DNA from: Azospirillum isscasi
GTDB lineage: Bacteria; Pseudomonadota; Alphaproteobacteria; Azospirillales; Azospirillaceae
Assembly: GCF_030849505.1 (NCBI RefSeq)
Contig: NZ_JAUJFI010000035.1
Coordinates: forward strand, 1-41,038
Length of the DNA stretch: 41,038 nt
Direction: 5' to 3'
Both the position numbers and the translations under genes were made by a program. The notes beneath the pieces are model-generated. The model made no database searches, had not been told where the DNA came from, and saw only the letters and a program-made list of their open reading frames with translations. The stretch's first letter is position 1. Each line of letters opens with the position of its first letter. Shown one piece after another: positions 10,358 to 18,086 of the stretch.

Positions 10358-10397
10358 CCGCCGGCAAACGCCCGTCAAGGGAGGCGCTTGCCGGCGG
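10358..10397 (-). terminator. Stem-loop terminator between yidC and yihA
   Basis: CCGCCGGCAAACGCC (10358-10372) and GGCGCTTGCCGGCGG (10383-10397) form a 15-bp stem with one mismatch and a 10-base loop. On the - strand the stem is followed by TTATGTTTTG, the layout of an intrinsic terminator for the rpmH-yidC transcript. A perfect 14-bp palindrome, CCCTGACGTCAGGG, lies at 10404-10417, nearer the yidC stop. Confidence 0.7.
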
Positions 10398-10444
10398 TCG
10401 ATGCCCTGACGTCAGGGAGGCCGGGTGTCAGGCGGGACGGACCG

Positions 10445-12184
10445 TCAGGTCACCTTCACCCCGTCCTGCCGCATGATGATCCACTGCTGGGCGATGGACA
10501 GCGTGTTGTTCCAGGCCCAGTAGATCACCAGACCAGCCGGGAAGCTGGCGAGCATGAAGGTGAAGATGATCGGCAGGAACTGGAACACCTTCTGCTGCAC
10601 CGGATCGGGCGGCGCCGGGTTCAGCTTCTGCTGGAAGTACATGGTGATGCCCATGATGATCGGCCACAGGCCCAGCATCAGGATGTGCGGCGGCTGCCAC
10701 GGGATCAGACCGAACAGGTTGAAGATGGTGGTCGGATCGGGCGCGGACAGGTCGTGGATCCAGCCGAAGAACGGCGCGTGCCGCATTTCGATGGTCACGA
10801 ACAGCACCTTGTACAGCGCGAAGAACACCGGGATCTGGATCAGGATCGGCAGGCAGCCCGACACGGGCGAGACCTTCTCGCGCTTGTAGAGTGCCATCAT
10901 CTCCTGGTTCAGGCGGACCTTGTCGTCGCCGAAGCGGTCGCGCAGCTCCATCATCTTGGGCTGCAGCTTCTTCATCTTGGCCATCGCGTGATACGACTTG
11001 TTGGCCAGCGGGAAGAAGGCAGCCTTCACGATCACGGTGAAGACCAGGATGGCGATGCCGAAGTTGCCGAACAGGCGGCCCAGCAGGTCCAGGCCGTAGA
11101 AGAACGGCTTGGTCAGGAAGTAGAACCAGCCGAAGTCGATCGCCAGATCGAAGTTGGCGATGCCCAGCTTGTCCGAATACTCGTCCAGCAGGCGGACCTG
11201 CTTGGCGCCGGCGAACAGGCGGTCGGTCAGCTCGATGGTGGCGCCGGGGGCGACCTCCACGGCCTTGCCGAGCGTGTCGACCTGATAGCGGTCGGCGGCG
11301 CCGGGGGCGGAGTGGACGAAGCGGGCGGTGATCGGGGCCTTCTGGTCGGGGACCAGCGAGACCAGCCAGTACTTGTCGGTGATGCCGATCCAGCCGCCCG
11401 TGCTCTGGGCGGAAATGGTGCCGGCCTTGCGCAGATCGTCGTACTTGTGCTCGTTCAGCTTGCCGTCGAAGACGCCGAGCGGGCCTTCGTGCAGGATGTA
11501 GTAGCCGTCGGTGTGCGGCGTGCCGGCGCGGCTGACGAGGCTGTAGGGCAGCAGGCTGACCGGGGTGGAGCCCGTGTTGCGCACCTTCTGGGTGACCGTG
11601 AACATGAAGTTCTGGTCGACCGCGATGGTGCGCTCGAACACCAGGCCCTTGCCGTTGTCCCAGGTCAGGGTCAGCGGCTGGTCCGGCGTCAGGGCGGTGC
11701 CGGCGGCGGTCCAGCGGGTGTCGGCGCCGGGAACCGGCTGCGACTTGTCCTCCGGGACCCAGCCGAACTCGGCGTAATAGGCATCGGGCGTGCCGGCGGG
11801 GGCCAGCAGCACGATTTCCGGGCTCTTGGGGTCGGGGGTGACGCGGTAGTCGGCCAGCGTCAGGTCGTCGATGCGCCCACCCACCAGATTGACCGAACCG
11901 TGCAGCGACGGCGTGTTGATCTTGACGCGCGTTCCGGCGGCCATCTGCTCGGCGAGCAGGCCGGCGCGGTCGCGGACCGTGGCCGGGGCCGCGGTGCCGG
12001 GCACCGAACCGGGAGCGGCGCCCGGCACGGGAGCGGCGCCGGGGGCGACCGACTGCTCCGTCTGGGCGGCCTGCTGCGCGGCCTGCTGCTGCTTCACCCG
12101 GGGTCCGTCGTAGAAATACTGGAATCCCAGGAGGATGGCGATCGACAGAGCGATCGCGAGGATGAGGTTGCGTTGATCGGTCAT
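10445..12184 (-). CDS. yidC: Membrane protein insertase YidC
   Basis: Inserts and folds inner-membrane proteins, alone or with SecYEG. The 579-residue product has the Gram-negative layout. An N-terminal membrane anchor (NLILAIALSIAILLGFQYF) is followed by an Ala/Pro-rich linker, a large periplasmic beta-sandwich domain (about 85-345) and the C-terminal conserved core with five membrane helices. The core includes the cytoplasmic loop QEMMALYKREKVSPVSGC. The ATG at 12184 is chosen by match of the first residues; 26 more codons are open upstream but overlap yidD. It is preceded by yidD (26 bp) in the standard rpmH-rnpA-yidD-yidC order. Confidence 0.97.
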   Translation of the reverse strand: MTDQRNLILAIALSIAILLGFQYFYDGPRVKQQQAAQQAAQTEQSVAPGAAPVPGAAPGSVPGTAAPATVRDRAGLLAEQMAAGTRVKINTPSLHGSVNLVGGRIDDLTLADYRVTPDPKSPEIVLLAPAGTPDAYYAEFGWVPEDKSQPVPGADTRWTAAGTALTPDQPLTLTWDNGKGLVFERTIAVDQNFMFTVTQKVRNTGSTPVSLLPYSLVSRAGTPHTDGYYILHEGPLGVFDGKLNEHKYDDLRKAGTISAQSTGGWIGITDKYWLVSLVPDQKAPITARFVHSAPGAADRYQVDTLGKAVEVAPGATIELTDRLFAGAKQVRLLDEYSDKLGIANFDLAIDFGWFYFLTKPFFYGLDLLGRLFGNFGIAILVFTVIVKAAFFPLANKSYHAMAKMKKLQPKMMELRDRFGDDKVRLNQEMMALYKREKVSPVSGCLPILIQIPVFFALYKVLFVTIEMRHAPFFGWIHDLSAPDPTTIFNLFGLIPWQPPHILMLGLWPIIMGITMYFQQKLNPAPPDPVQQKVFQFLPIIFTFMLASFPAGLVIYWAWNNTLSIAQQWIIMRQDGVKVT

Positions 12185-12210
12185 GGCATCCCGGTTGCCG
12201 TGGGCCTTCT

Positions 12211-12531
12211 TCAAGAAGGGGGCCGAACGCCGGTTTTCAGGCCGGCATGCGAGTTGCTGCATCGATGCGCCGCGTCGTCCGGCCCGTGCGAACAGCGGGT
12301 GGACCGCCCCGGCTCGGGCACGGGATCATATCCCCACCCGCCCCAGGGATGGCAGCGCAGAAGCCTCCGGACGGTCAGCCAACTGCCCCGGATCGCTCCG
12401 TGCTTAGATAGCGCGTCCAGCGCATAGTTTGAACAGGTCGGCTGAAATCGGCAGTGCCACCCGATGAAGGGCGACAGGGTCCACTGATAGCCGACCACGA
12501 GCGCGCGCAGAAAATAGGCAAGCGGGCTCAC
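12211..12531 (-). CDS. yidD: Membrane protein insertion efficiency factor YidD
   Basis: Small membrane-associated protein that assists YidC-dependent insertion. The conserved core is present: [23 protein letters not shown], with the cysteines C27 and C33, then [20 protein letters not shown] and a GYDPVP end motif. At 106 residues it is about 30 residues longer than the core; the Ser/Gly/Arg-rich tail after DPVPEPG is not conserved-looking. The start is a GTG at 12531 overlapping the rnpA stop as GTGA, implying translational coupling. Confidence 0.92.
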   Translation of the reverse strand: MSPLAYFLRALVVGYQWTLSPFIGWHCRFQPTCSNYALDALSKHGAIRGSWLTVRRLLRCHPWGGWGYDPVPEPGRSTRCSHGPDDAAHRCSNSHAGLKTGVRPPS

Positions 12532-12995
12532 GCGCCGGCCTCCCCGCCGCCGGAACCGTCACCGGTCCCGCCGTTGGGTTTGACGGCGTTTGGCCCGCCA
12601 TTCGCCTCGCTCTTGGGCGCATCGCGCCACAGGCCGAGGCGTTTCAGCGCCGCAATCAGATCGCCCAGCAGCTCCGTCCACGGCCTTTCGGCCGTCGCGG
12701 CGCGTGCCACCAGCACGAAATCGTGACCGGGGGCCGCATGGGCGGTCAGAATCTGGCGGGCCGCTTCGCGAAGGCGGCGGCGTGCGCGATTGCGCACGAC
12801 CGCGTTCCCCACCTTGCGGCTCGCCGTCAGGCCAAGACGAATCGGCGGCTCGCCAGGAGCGGGCCGCTGCCGTTCGTCGTGTCGGCGCACCTGCAGGATA
12901 AGGCCGGGAGCCACATGCTTGCGCCGGGTACCGGCCACGGCCAGAAATTCCGGCCGCCGCTTCAGGCGCCCGACCCTGGGGTCCGGCGCCGCCAT
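12528..12995 (-). CDS. rnpA: Ribonuclease P protein component
   Basis: Protein subunit of RNase P, which binds the RNA subunit and matures the 5' ends of tRNAs. The 155-residue product carries the signature [13 protein letters not shown] (about 69-81) and [20 protein letters not shown], the RNR motif that contacts RNA. The start RLKRRPEF is typical. The last about 28 residues form a Gly/Asn-rich low-complexity tail ([16 protein letters not shown]) that makes the protein longer than the usual 110-125 residues. It lies five bases after rpmH and overlaps yidD. Confidence 0.95.
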   Translation of the reverse strand: MAAPDPRVGRLKRRPEFLAVAGTRRKHVAPGLILQVRRHDERQRPAPGEPPIRLGLTASRKVGNAVVRNRARRRLREAARQILTAHAAPGHDFVLVARAATAERPWTELLGDLIAALKRLGLWRDAPKSEANGGPNAVKPNGGTGDGSGGGEAGA

Positions 12996-13000
12996 GCGTA

Positions 13001-13135
13001 TCAGGCGCTCAGGACCTTGCGGCCCTTGGCGCGGCGGCGGGCAATCACCTTGCGGCCACCGACGGTCGCCATGCGGGCGCGGAAGCCATGCCGGCGCTTG
13101 CGCACGATTTTGCTGGGCTGGAACGTGCGTTTCAC
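13001..13135 (-). CDS. rpmH: 50S ribosomal protein L34
   Basis: A 44-residue, very basic ribosomal protein, [20 protein letters not shown] at its start and [11 protein letters not shown] at its end, matching the L34 family over its whole length. The start codon is a GTG at 13135 with GAGGAG about nine bases upstream. The frame stays open much further upstream, but that region carries the promoter and is not coding. It is the first gene of the rpmH-rnpA-yidD-yidC block and lies about 36 bases downstream of the inferred transcription start. Confidence 0.97.
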   Translation of the reverse strand: MKRTFQPSKIVRKRRHGFRARMATVGGRKVIARRRAKGRKVLSA

Positions 13136-13177
13136 GGCACCATACTCCTCGATCTCAGGGCAAAAAATGAGCCCCGC

Positions 13178-13206
13178 TGTATAGAGGTACCGCCCCCCGG
13201 AGTCAA
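13178..13206 (-). promoter_or_regulatory. Sigma-70-type promoter of the rpmH operon
   Basis: On the - strand TTGACT (13201-13206) and TATACA (13178-13183) are separated by exactly 17 bp, close to the TTGACA/TATAAT consensus. The expected transcript starts near 13171 and gives a leader of about 36 bases ending in the GAGGAG of rpmH. The rest of the 229-bp gap up to 13364 shows no other convincing signal except G-rich sequence and the GGGGGAAG ribosome-binding site of the next gene. Confidence 0.8.
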
Positions 13207-13364
13207 TCGCGCGCTGCCCCCCGTGCGTGGGAAATATTCTCCGTCCGGATGGGCAAAGGCGCGAAGGGTGGCGCAAAGGGGGGTGAAAAGGGGTAGGCGG
13301 CTGCCTCCCCCGCCGTGCGGTGTGTTTACCCCCTGACATCGCGAAAGGTCCGGGGGAAGTCGGC

Positions 13365-14882
13365 ATGCTGCACCGGCGGCAATTCATCGTGTCCAGAAAC
13401 GCCCATGCCCTTCGTCCGGATTGGGTGACCCGCGACATCGGCGGGCTGATCCTGTCCCACGGTCCCGACCTGCCGGTCCGGCGCGTGCTGGGTGCCGACA
13501 AGACGGTCTGGCATCTGCTGGGCCTGCCCGTGCAGACCGATCCCACCCGACCCGACCCGGTGGAGGCGCTCGCCGACTCGCGGGCCGGGGCCATCGCGGA
13601 TCTTTGCCGGTCCTGGACGGGCCGCTGGCTTCTTCTGAACAACCGGGCGGTCCATCTGGACACCGGCGGGACGCTCGGCTGCTTTTACGGGATGGTGGAC
13701 GGGGGGCTGACGCTCGCCTCCAGCGCCGGGGTGATGGCCGAACTGCTGGGGGAGGAGGCCGCCTTCCGCCGCCCGCTCGCCCACGAGGCGGGGCTCGACT
13801 GGTACCCGCTGCCGGGCTCCGGGCTGAAGGGGGTGCGGCGGCTGCTGCCGACCCAGGTGCTCGACCCCGCCCGCCCGATGGACGACGCGGGGTTCCTGAC
13901 CTTCCGCCGGCCCTTCCCGCCGGTTCCGCCGGGATTCTCCGATTCGCTGGCCTACGAGCGGATGGAAGCGATCCTGGTCACCGCCATCCGCAACCTGCAC
14001 CGCGCCCTGTCGAAGCCGGAAGTCTCCGGGCCGGAGGGCGGGAGCCGCCCGTTGATGCTCCAGCTCACCGCCGGCTACGACACGCGGCTGCTGCTGGCCG
14101 CGGCGCGCCGGGCGGAGGTGCCCTTCGCCACCTTCACCTTCGACCACCGCGACCTGACCCCGGGCGACCGCAAGCTGCCGCCGAAGCTGGCCCGGCTGGC
14201 CGGGGTGGAGCATCACCAGATCCCCTGCCCGCCGCTGGACGCGCAGCGCGCGCGGGACTACGCCGCCCACACCGGCGGGCACACCGCGGCGATGGACGGG
14301 GAGTTCTACGCCAACGGCGCCTGGGACGGCGTTCCGGAGGGCGCGGTCGTCCTGCACGGCGGCGTGTTCGAGGTGGCGCGCTGCTTCTACTGGGGCCAAA
14401 TCCCGCCGGGCCTCGCCCCGGATGCGGAGGACACGGCGGCCCGCCTGTTCGACGCCTTCCGCGGCAAGCTCTACAACCCGCCGTCCCATTGCGAGGCGCT
14501 GCGCGAATGGCTGGCCTGGGTGGCGCGCACGCCGGACGTGCTGCCGGGCGGCGCCATGGATCTGCGCGACCGCTTCTATCTGGAGCAGCGGGTGGCCGGC
14601 TGGCTGTCGGCCATCGACCAGGGGGTGGACTTGACCGGGCGGCAGCTGTTCCAGGTCGGCAACTGCGCGGACTTCCTGGCCATCGCGCTGGCCCTGCCGG
14701 TGGATGTCCGCCGCTCCAGCCAGCACCACGCGGAGCTGATCCGCCGCATGGCCCCCGACCTGCTGAGCGAGCCGATCAACCCGCCGCAACCCGCCGTGCT
14801 GCGCCAGCTCCGCAAGCTGCCGCGCCGCCTCAACAAGCTGCGCACGGCGATCGGGCATCATCTGGCGCGGACGTCGGCGTAG
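13365..14882 (+). CDS. Asparagine-synthase-like ATP-dependent amide-forming enzyme, EPS locus
   Basis: A 505-residue protein related to class II asparagine synthetases. The C-terminal synthetase domain has the PP-loop variant LTAGYDTR (234-241) instead of the usual SGGxDS, followed by a conserved [15 protein letters not shown] segment. The N-terminal part (about 1-190) resembles the glutamine-hydrolysis fold, with [17 protein letters not shown], but it begins MLHRRQFIV and lacks the catalytic Cys2, so glutamine hydrolysis is not expected. Such proteins use ATP to adenylate a carboxylate and form an amide; beta-lactam synthetase is a known homologue without the cysteine. The position at the edge of a polysaccharide locus suggests a glycan or small-molecule substrate, which is inference. 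GGGGGAAG precedes the ATG at 13365. It converges on the GT2 gene at 14972. Confidence 0.75.
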   Translation: MLHRRQFIVSRNAHALRPDWVTRDIGGLILSHGPDLPVRRVLGADKTVWHLLGLPVQTDPTRPDPVEALADSRAGAIADLCRSWTGRWLLLNNRAVHLDTGGTLGCFYGMVDGGLTLASSAGVMAELLGEEAAFRRPLAHEAGLDWYPLPGSGLKGVRRLLPTQVLDPARPMDDAGFLTFRRPFPPVPPGFSDSLAYERMEAILVTAIRNLHRALSKPEVSGPEGGSRPLMLQLTAGYDTRLLLAAARRAEVPFATFTFDHRDLTPGDRKLPPKLARLAGVEHHQIPCPPLDAQRARDYAAHTGGHTAAMDGEFYANGAWDGVPEGAVVLHGGVFEVARCFYWGQIPPGLAPDAEDTAARLFDAFRGKLYNPPSHCEALREWLAWVARTPDVLPGGAMDLRDRFYLEQRVAGWLSAIDQGVDLTGRQLFQVGNCADFLAIALALPVDVRRSSQHHAELIRRMAPDLLSEPINPPQPAVLRQLRKLPRRLNKLRTAIGHHLARTSA

Positions 14883-14935
14883 GGAGGTGGTTTAAAGGAG
14901 GCGGCTTAAGGAGAGGTGCGGCGGACGGGCGCTCG

Positions 14936-15033
14936 CTCCCTCCCTAACCTTCCCCCGCTCTCGGCGGACTTTCAGTCCGCCTGCCGCGTCAGCGCAAACC
15001 TCTGGTTTGCGCGTGAGCTTCGTAGGGGAGGGG
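14936..15033. repeat. Composite palindromic repeat, copy R4
   Basis: An outer C-rich stretch (14936-14956) faces a G-rich one (GTAGGGGAGGGG, 15022-15033). Between them lie two perfect hairpins: GGCGGACT-TTC-AGTCCGCC (14963-14981, 8-bp stem) and GCGCAAACC-TCT-GGTTTGCGC (14992-15012, 9-bp stem). The - strand glycosyltransferase gene enters this element, and its stop codon (14972-14974) lies in the first hairpin. Located between convergent genes, it may also terminate both transcripts. Confidence 0.75.
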
Positions 15034-15895
15034 ATAGAGGTGCAGCCGTTTTGGACAGGTGCAGCCAGCGGCGGTAGGCATCCTCGCTCACCGGGGCGCG
15101 GTGCTTCAGGCCGATGCGGACGATCTCCGGCAGGGCCAGCAGCACCTTCACATCGGTCAGCCGCGGTCCGTGGCGCAGGTTCTTCCAACTGTTGCCGGCC
15201 CAGCTCCGCAGGAAGCGCCAGGGGAGCAGGCGGGCGGGGCAGCGGGCGATCTCGCGGATCAGGTCGTTGCGGTGGTTGTAGAAACGCTCCAGCCCCGGCT
15301 TGCGGCCCTTCTCGCTCTTGTCGTGATGGACCATCACGCCGGGCAGGGCGACCACCCGGTAACCGGCGCCGATCAGCCGCAGTCCGCGGTCCTTCTCCTC
15401 GCCCTGGCGGTACAGCTCCGGCATGTAGAGGCCGGTGGCGGCAACCGCGCTGCGGCGCAGCAGGTGGCCGCAGCCCACATACCAGGGGGCGTCGAAGGGA
15501 GCGGCCTGGGGCGGGAAATAGACCAGCCCGTCGCGCGTCTCGATGTTGCAGGCCACCGCCGCCACGTCCGGGTGCGCCTCCATATAGGCCACCGCGCGGG
15601 CGAGGCCGTCCGGCTCGACGAACCAGGAATCGTCGTCCACCGACAGCACGCAATCCCCCGCCGTGTTCGCGAAGCCGAAGTTGCGGGCATAAATCAATCC
15701 GGCGTTGTGCGGCAGCCGGACATAGCGGACGCTGGGGAATTCCGCCCGCAGCATCGCGTCGGTGCCGTCCGTGGAGCCGTCGTCCACCACCAGGATCTCC
15801 GCCACCGGGTGCGTCTGGGTCAGCAGGCGGGACAGCGCGGTGCGAAGCTCCGGCGCGCGGTTGAAGGTGGCGATGACGGCGCTGACGGTCGGCAT
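14972..15895 (-). CDS. GT2-family glycosyltransferase
   Basis: Predicted cytoplasmic, membrane-associated transferase adding a sugar to a lipid-linked repeat unit. The 307-residue product has a GT-A fold: VSAVIATFNRAPEL, the nucleotide-binding VVDDGSTDGT (36-45), NAGLIYARNFG, and the DxD-type metal site SVDDDS (86-91). A GLYMPELYRQGEEKDRGLRL acceptor-side motif follows. The donor cannot be determined. The last about 21 residues (from LSPPLRSSR to ALTRQAD) are encoded by repeat R4, so the native C-terminus was probably replaced or extended. The ATG at 15895 overlaps the previous gene's stop (ATGA). It is the fourth and last gene of the operon starting at 19501. Confidence 0.88.
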   Translation of the reverse strand: MPTVSAVIATFNRAPELRTALSRLLTQTHPVAEILVVDDGSTDGTDAMLRAEFPSVRYVRLPHNAGLIYARNFGFANTAGDCVLSVDDDSWFVEPDGLARAVAYMEAHPDVAAVACNIETRDGLVYFPPQAAPFDAPWYVGCGHLLRRSAVAATGLYMPELYRQGEEKDRGLRLIGAGYRVVALPGVMVHHDKSEKGRKPGLERFYNHRNDLIREIARCPARLLPWRFLRSWAGNSWKNLRHGPRLTDVKVLLALPEIVRIGLKHRAPVSEDAYRRWLHLSKTAAPLSPPLRSSRANQRFALTRQAD

Positions 15896-16908
15896 CAGGC
15901 GACCTCGCTGGAGGAGGGCGCGCGCGGGCGCGCGGGCAGGGGGAGCCGGACCGGCGGGCGCTTCAGCTCCTCCGGATAATCGTCGCGCAGGCCGGACAGG
16001 TAGTTCGCCAGGAAGACCCGCAACCCTTCGACGTCCCGGTTCAGCAGATAGTGGGCGGAATATTTGGCGATCATGCGCGGAATCACCGCCGCCTTCTCGT
16101 AGTTGGCGTGGATGTAGCCCATGTTGCGGAAGAAATGCGGCGCCCGGTCGGCCCGCATCGTCTCCACCGTGCCCAGCCGCCCGCCCAGCACCTTGTGCTC
16201 CGTCCGCGACATGCCGGGATGGATGTGGACCGCCTTCACGGCGGTGCCGGCCTTGAGCCCGGCGCGGCGCGCGCGCAGGGTGAATTCGTACTCGTCGCCC
16301 CAGATGAACATCTCGCGCTTCACGTTGCCGATCCGCTCGAACACGGTCCGTCCAATCAGCGTGCCGTTGAACAGGGCGATGGTCTCCGGCGCCAGCCCGT
16401 CCACCGCCCGTGCCGTCAGGCGGTCCGGGTCGCGGGTGCCCTGCATGGGGAAGGCGAGGGTGGAGCGATCCTCCGCCGCCAGCACCAGCGGGCCGATCAT
16501 GTCCAGCCGGTGCCGTTCCGCCTGGGCCAGCAGTTCGGCCAGCGCGCCCGGCTGCGGGATGCCGTCGTCGTCGGTGCTCCAGATCCAGCGGCAGCCGAGG
16601 CCGAGCGCCGTCTCGAAGGCGGTGTGGTAGGCCCCGGCGGACCCGCAATTGGCCTGCCGCACCACGACCAGCGTGCCGCCATGCTCCTCCCGCTGCGCGG
16701 CCAGCCATTCCGGCGTGCCGTCGCCGGACCCGCTGTCCACCACGACCAGCTGCTCCGGACGCGGGCGCTGCCCCAGGATCGCCGCGACACAGGCCGCCAG
16801 CAGCGGCAGGCGGTTGTGGGTGACGACGATCGCCACGACGCCGTGGGCGATGTCTGCGGACGGTGCTTCCTGTGCCATGGCCGGGCGGTCCTTCCTGGTC
16901 CTGTCCAT
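15895..16908 (-). CDS. GT2-family glycosyltransferase, GlfT-like
   Basis: A 337-residue GT-A glycosyltransferase. The N-terminal core is GVVAIVVTHNRLPLL, VVVDSGSGDGTPEWL and the metal site STDDDGIPQPG (DDD at 113-115). The downstream motif MFIWGDEYEFTLRARRAG (WGDE at 203-206) is typical of the galactofuranosyl/rhamnosyl-transferase branch of GT2, so a furanose or deoxy-sugar donor is possible. Two starts compete. The ATG at 16908 overlaps the upstream stop as ATGA and is preferred because both other gene junctions in this operon are coupled in the same way. The ATG at 16878 (MAQEAPSADI) has AAGGA ten bases upstream and would give 327 residues. Confidence 0.88.
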   Translation of the reverse strand: MDRTRKDRPAMAQEAPSADIAHGVVAIVVTHNRLPLLAACVAAILGQRPRPEQLVVVDSGSGDGTPEWLAAQREEHGGTLVVVRQANCGSAGAYHTAFETALGLGCRWIWSTDDDGIPQPGALAELLAQAERHRLDMIGPLVLAAEDRSTLAFPMQGTRDPDRLTARAVDGLAPETIALFNGTLIGRTVFERIGNVKREMFIWGDEYEFTLRARRAGLKAGTAVKAVHIHPGMSRTEHKVLGGRLGTVETMRADRAPHFFRNMGYIHANYEKAAVIPRMIAKYSAHYLLNRDVEGLRVFLANYLSGLRDDYPEELKRPPVRLPLPARPRAPSSSEVA

Positions 16909-18086
16909 CAGTCGGTTTGGGTGCGGTAGGGGGTGCAATCGGCCTGCATGGGCCGGCAGGGCAGGGTGGCGACGTCCGGCGACGGCTCGGCGATGGCCAG
17001 CACCCCCATGCGCGCCAGCGTCCGGGCGACCGTCCGCGCGGCGTAAAGCTGCCCCTCCAGGCCCCAGCGGCTGCCGTTGGGCGCGTAGAGATCACGCACC
17101 CCGCCGGCGGCCAGCGCGGTCAGGCCGGAGGCCAGCGGCACCGCCTGAAGGGTCGGGTCGGCGCCGAGCACCTCGTCCACCGCGGACCGGTGGGGCGGCG
17201 GGGCGAGCAGGAAATCGGCGTAGACCGTGCCCTTGTCCGGCGCCACCAGCAGCAGGAAGCGCGTCACCCCGTTGGCCTCCACCGCGTCCTGGATCGCGTG
17301 CAGGCGGGCGCGCCGCTCCTCCAGCAGCCGGCGGTCGGCGCGCCAGGGCCGGAAATCCTCGGCGTGGAAGAGGGTCGTCGTCGTGGCGGCGGAGCTGAAC
17401 AGGCCCGCATAGGCCAGGGTCCGCTCCTCCACCGGTCCGTCGACCACGTTCAGCAGCGTGCGCGGCAGCGCTTTCATCAGCAGGTCCAGCGCATCGCCGA
17501 CCGGCGGCGGGTTCCAGGCGCGGGCGCGGGCGCGCTCGCGGGGCCGCGGCTGGCGGTCGAGGGGCTGCGCCGCGATGGGGCGCAGGGCCGCGGCCCTGTG
17601 GGGACGGGGGGCGGTGACGGTGGACAGGTCGAGGCCGCCGACGCGCTCCTTCAGGTCGCGTTCGGACAGTTGCACGACCAGGATCCGCGGCGGGCGCTCC
17701 CGGAAATCGGACGAGGCCAGATAGGCGGCCAGCGGCGGAGCGTCGGCGGGCCGCACCCCCATGCTGAGGCCGGTCAGGTTCCGCAGATGGTCGGTCCAGT
17801 ATTGGCCGTAGGGGGTGTGGCGCTCCTCCGCATCGGGCCGGGAGAAGCCGTCGCCGAAGACCAGCGCGTCGTAGGAGGCGCCGGGCCGCGCCGCCTCGGC
17901 CAGCGGCGGCACGAAGACCGCCTGCGGGACCGTGGGGCCGAAGCGGTTCTCCGTGAAGCCGCCCAGCCGCGTCAGGTCGCCCTCCGGCGGGTCCAGCGCG
18001 AAGGCCAGCGGCAGAACCAGCGCCGCGCCCAGGGCCAGCCCGCGCAGCACGATCCGGTCCAGCCCGCCTCTCACCGGTCGCCTCAC
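16908..18086 (-). CDS. AlgX/AlgJ-like SGNH-hydrolase-fold protein, putative polysaccharide O-acetylation
   Basis: A 392-residue protein with one N-terminal hydrophobic anchor (about 12-31) and a periplasmic remainder. The wording YDALVFGDGFSRPD (72-85), ILVVQLSERDLKERV and RFLLLVAPDKGTVYADFL matches the AlgX/AlgJ-related SGNH-fold proteins found in polysaccharide operons, where they O-acetylate the polymer. The block that normally reads GDS reads GDG here (78-80), so the presumed nucleophile is missing unless another serine (S82) serves. The start is a GTG at 18086 overlapping the polymerase stop (GTGA). The middle is Arg/Pro-rich (about 175-210), probably a flexible loop. No MBOAT acyl-donor protein is present in the window. 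Family-level confidence is moderate. Confidence 0.65.
   Translation of the reverse strand: MRRPVRGGLDRIVLRGLALGAALVLPLAFALDPPEGDLTRLGGFTENRFGPTVPQAVFVPPLAEAARPGASYDALVFGDGFSRPDAEERHTPYGQYWTDHLRNLTGLSMGVRPADAPPLAAYLASSDFRERPPRILVVQLSERDLKERVGGLDLSTVTAPRPHRAAALRPIAAQPLDRQPRPRERARARAWNPPPVGDALDLLMKALPRTLLNVVDGPVEERTLAYAGLFSSAATTTTLFHAEDFRPWRADRRLLEERRARLHAIQDAVEANGVTRFLLLVAPDKGTVYADFLLAPPPHRSAVDEVLGADPTLQAVPLASGLTALAAGGVRDLYAPNGSRWGLEGQLYAARTVARTLARMGVLAIAEPSPDVATLPCRPMQADCTPYRTQTD

Noticed and set aside
10388..12427. 679-residue + strand frame opposite yidC
   Set aside because: Exact shadow of yidC, yidD and the terminator region; composition is that of antisense GC-rich DNA.
13136..13364. Replication origin next to rpmH-rnpA
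   Set aside because: No DnaA-box-like cluster and no dnaA, dnaN or parAB in the window; only the rpmH promoter is supported.
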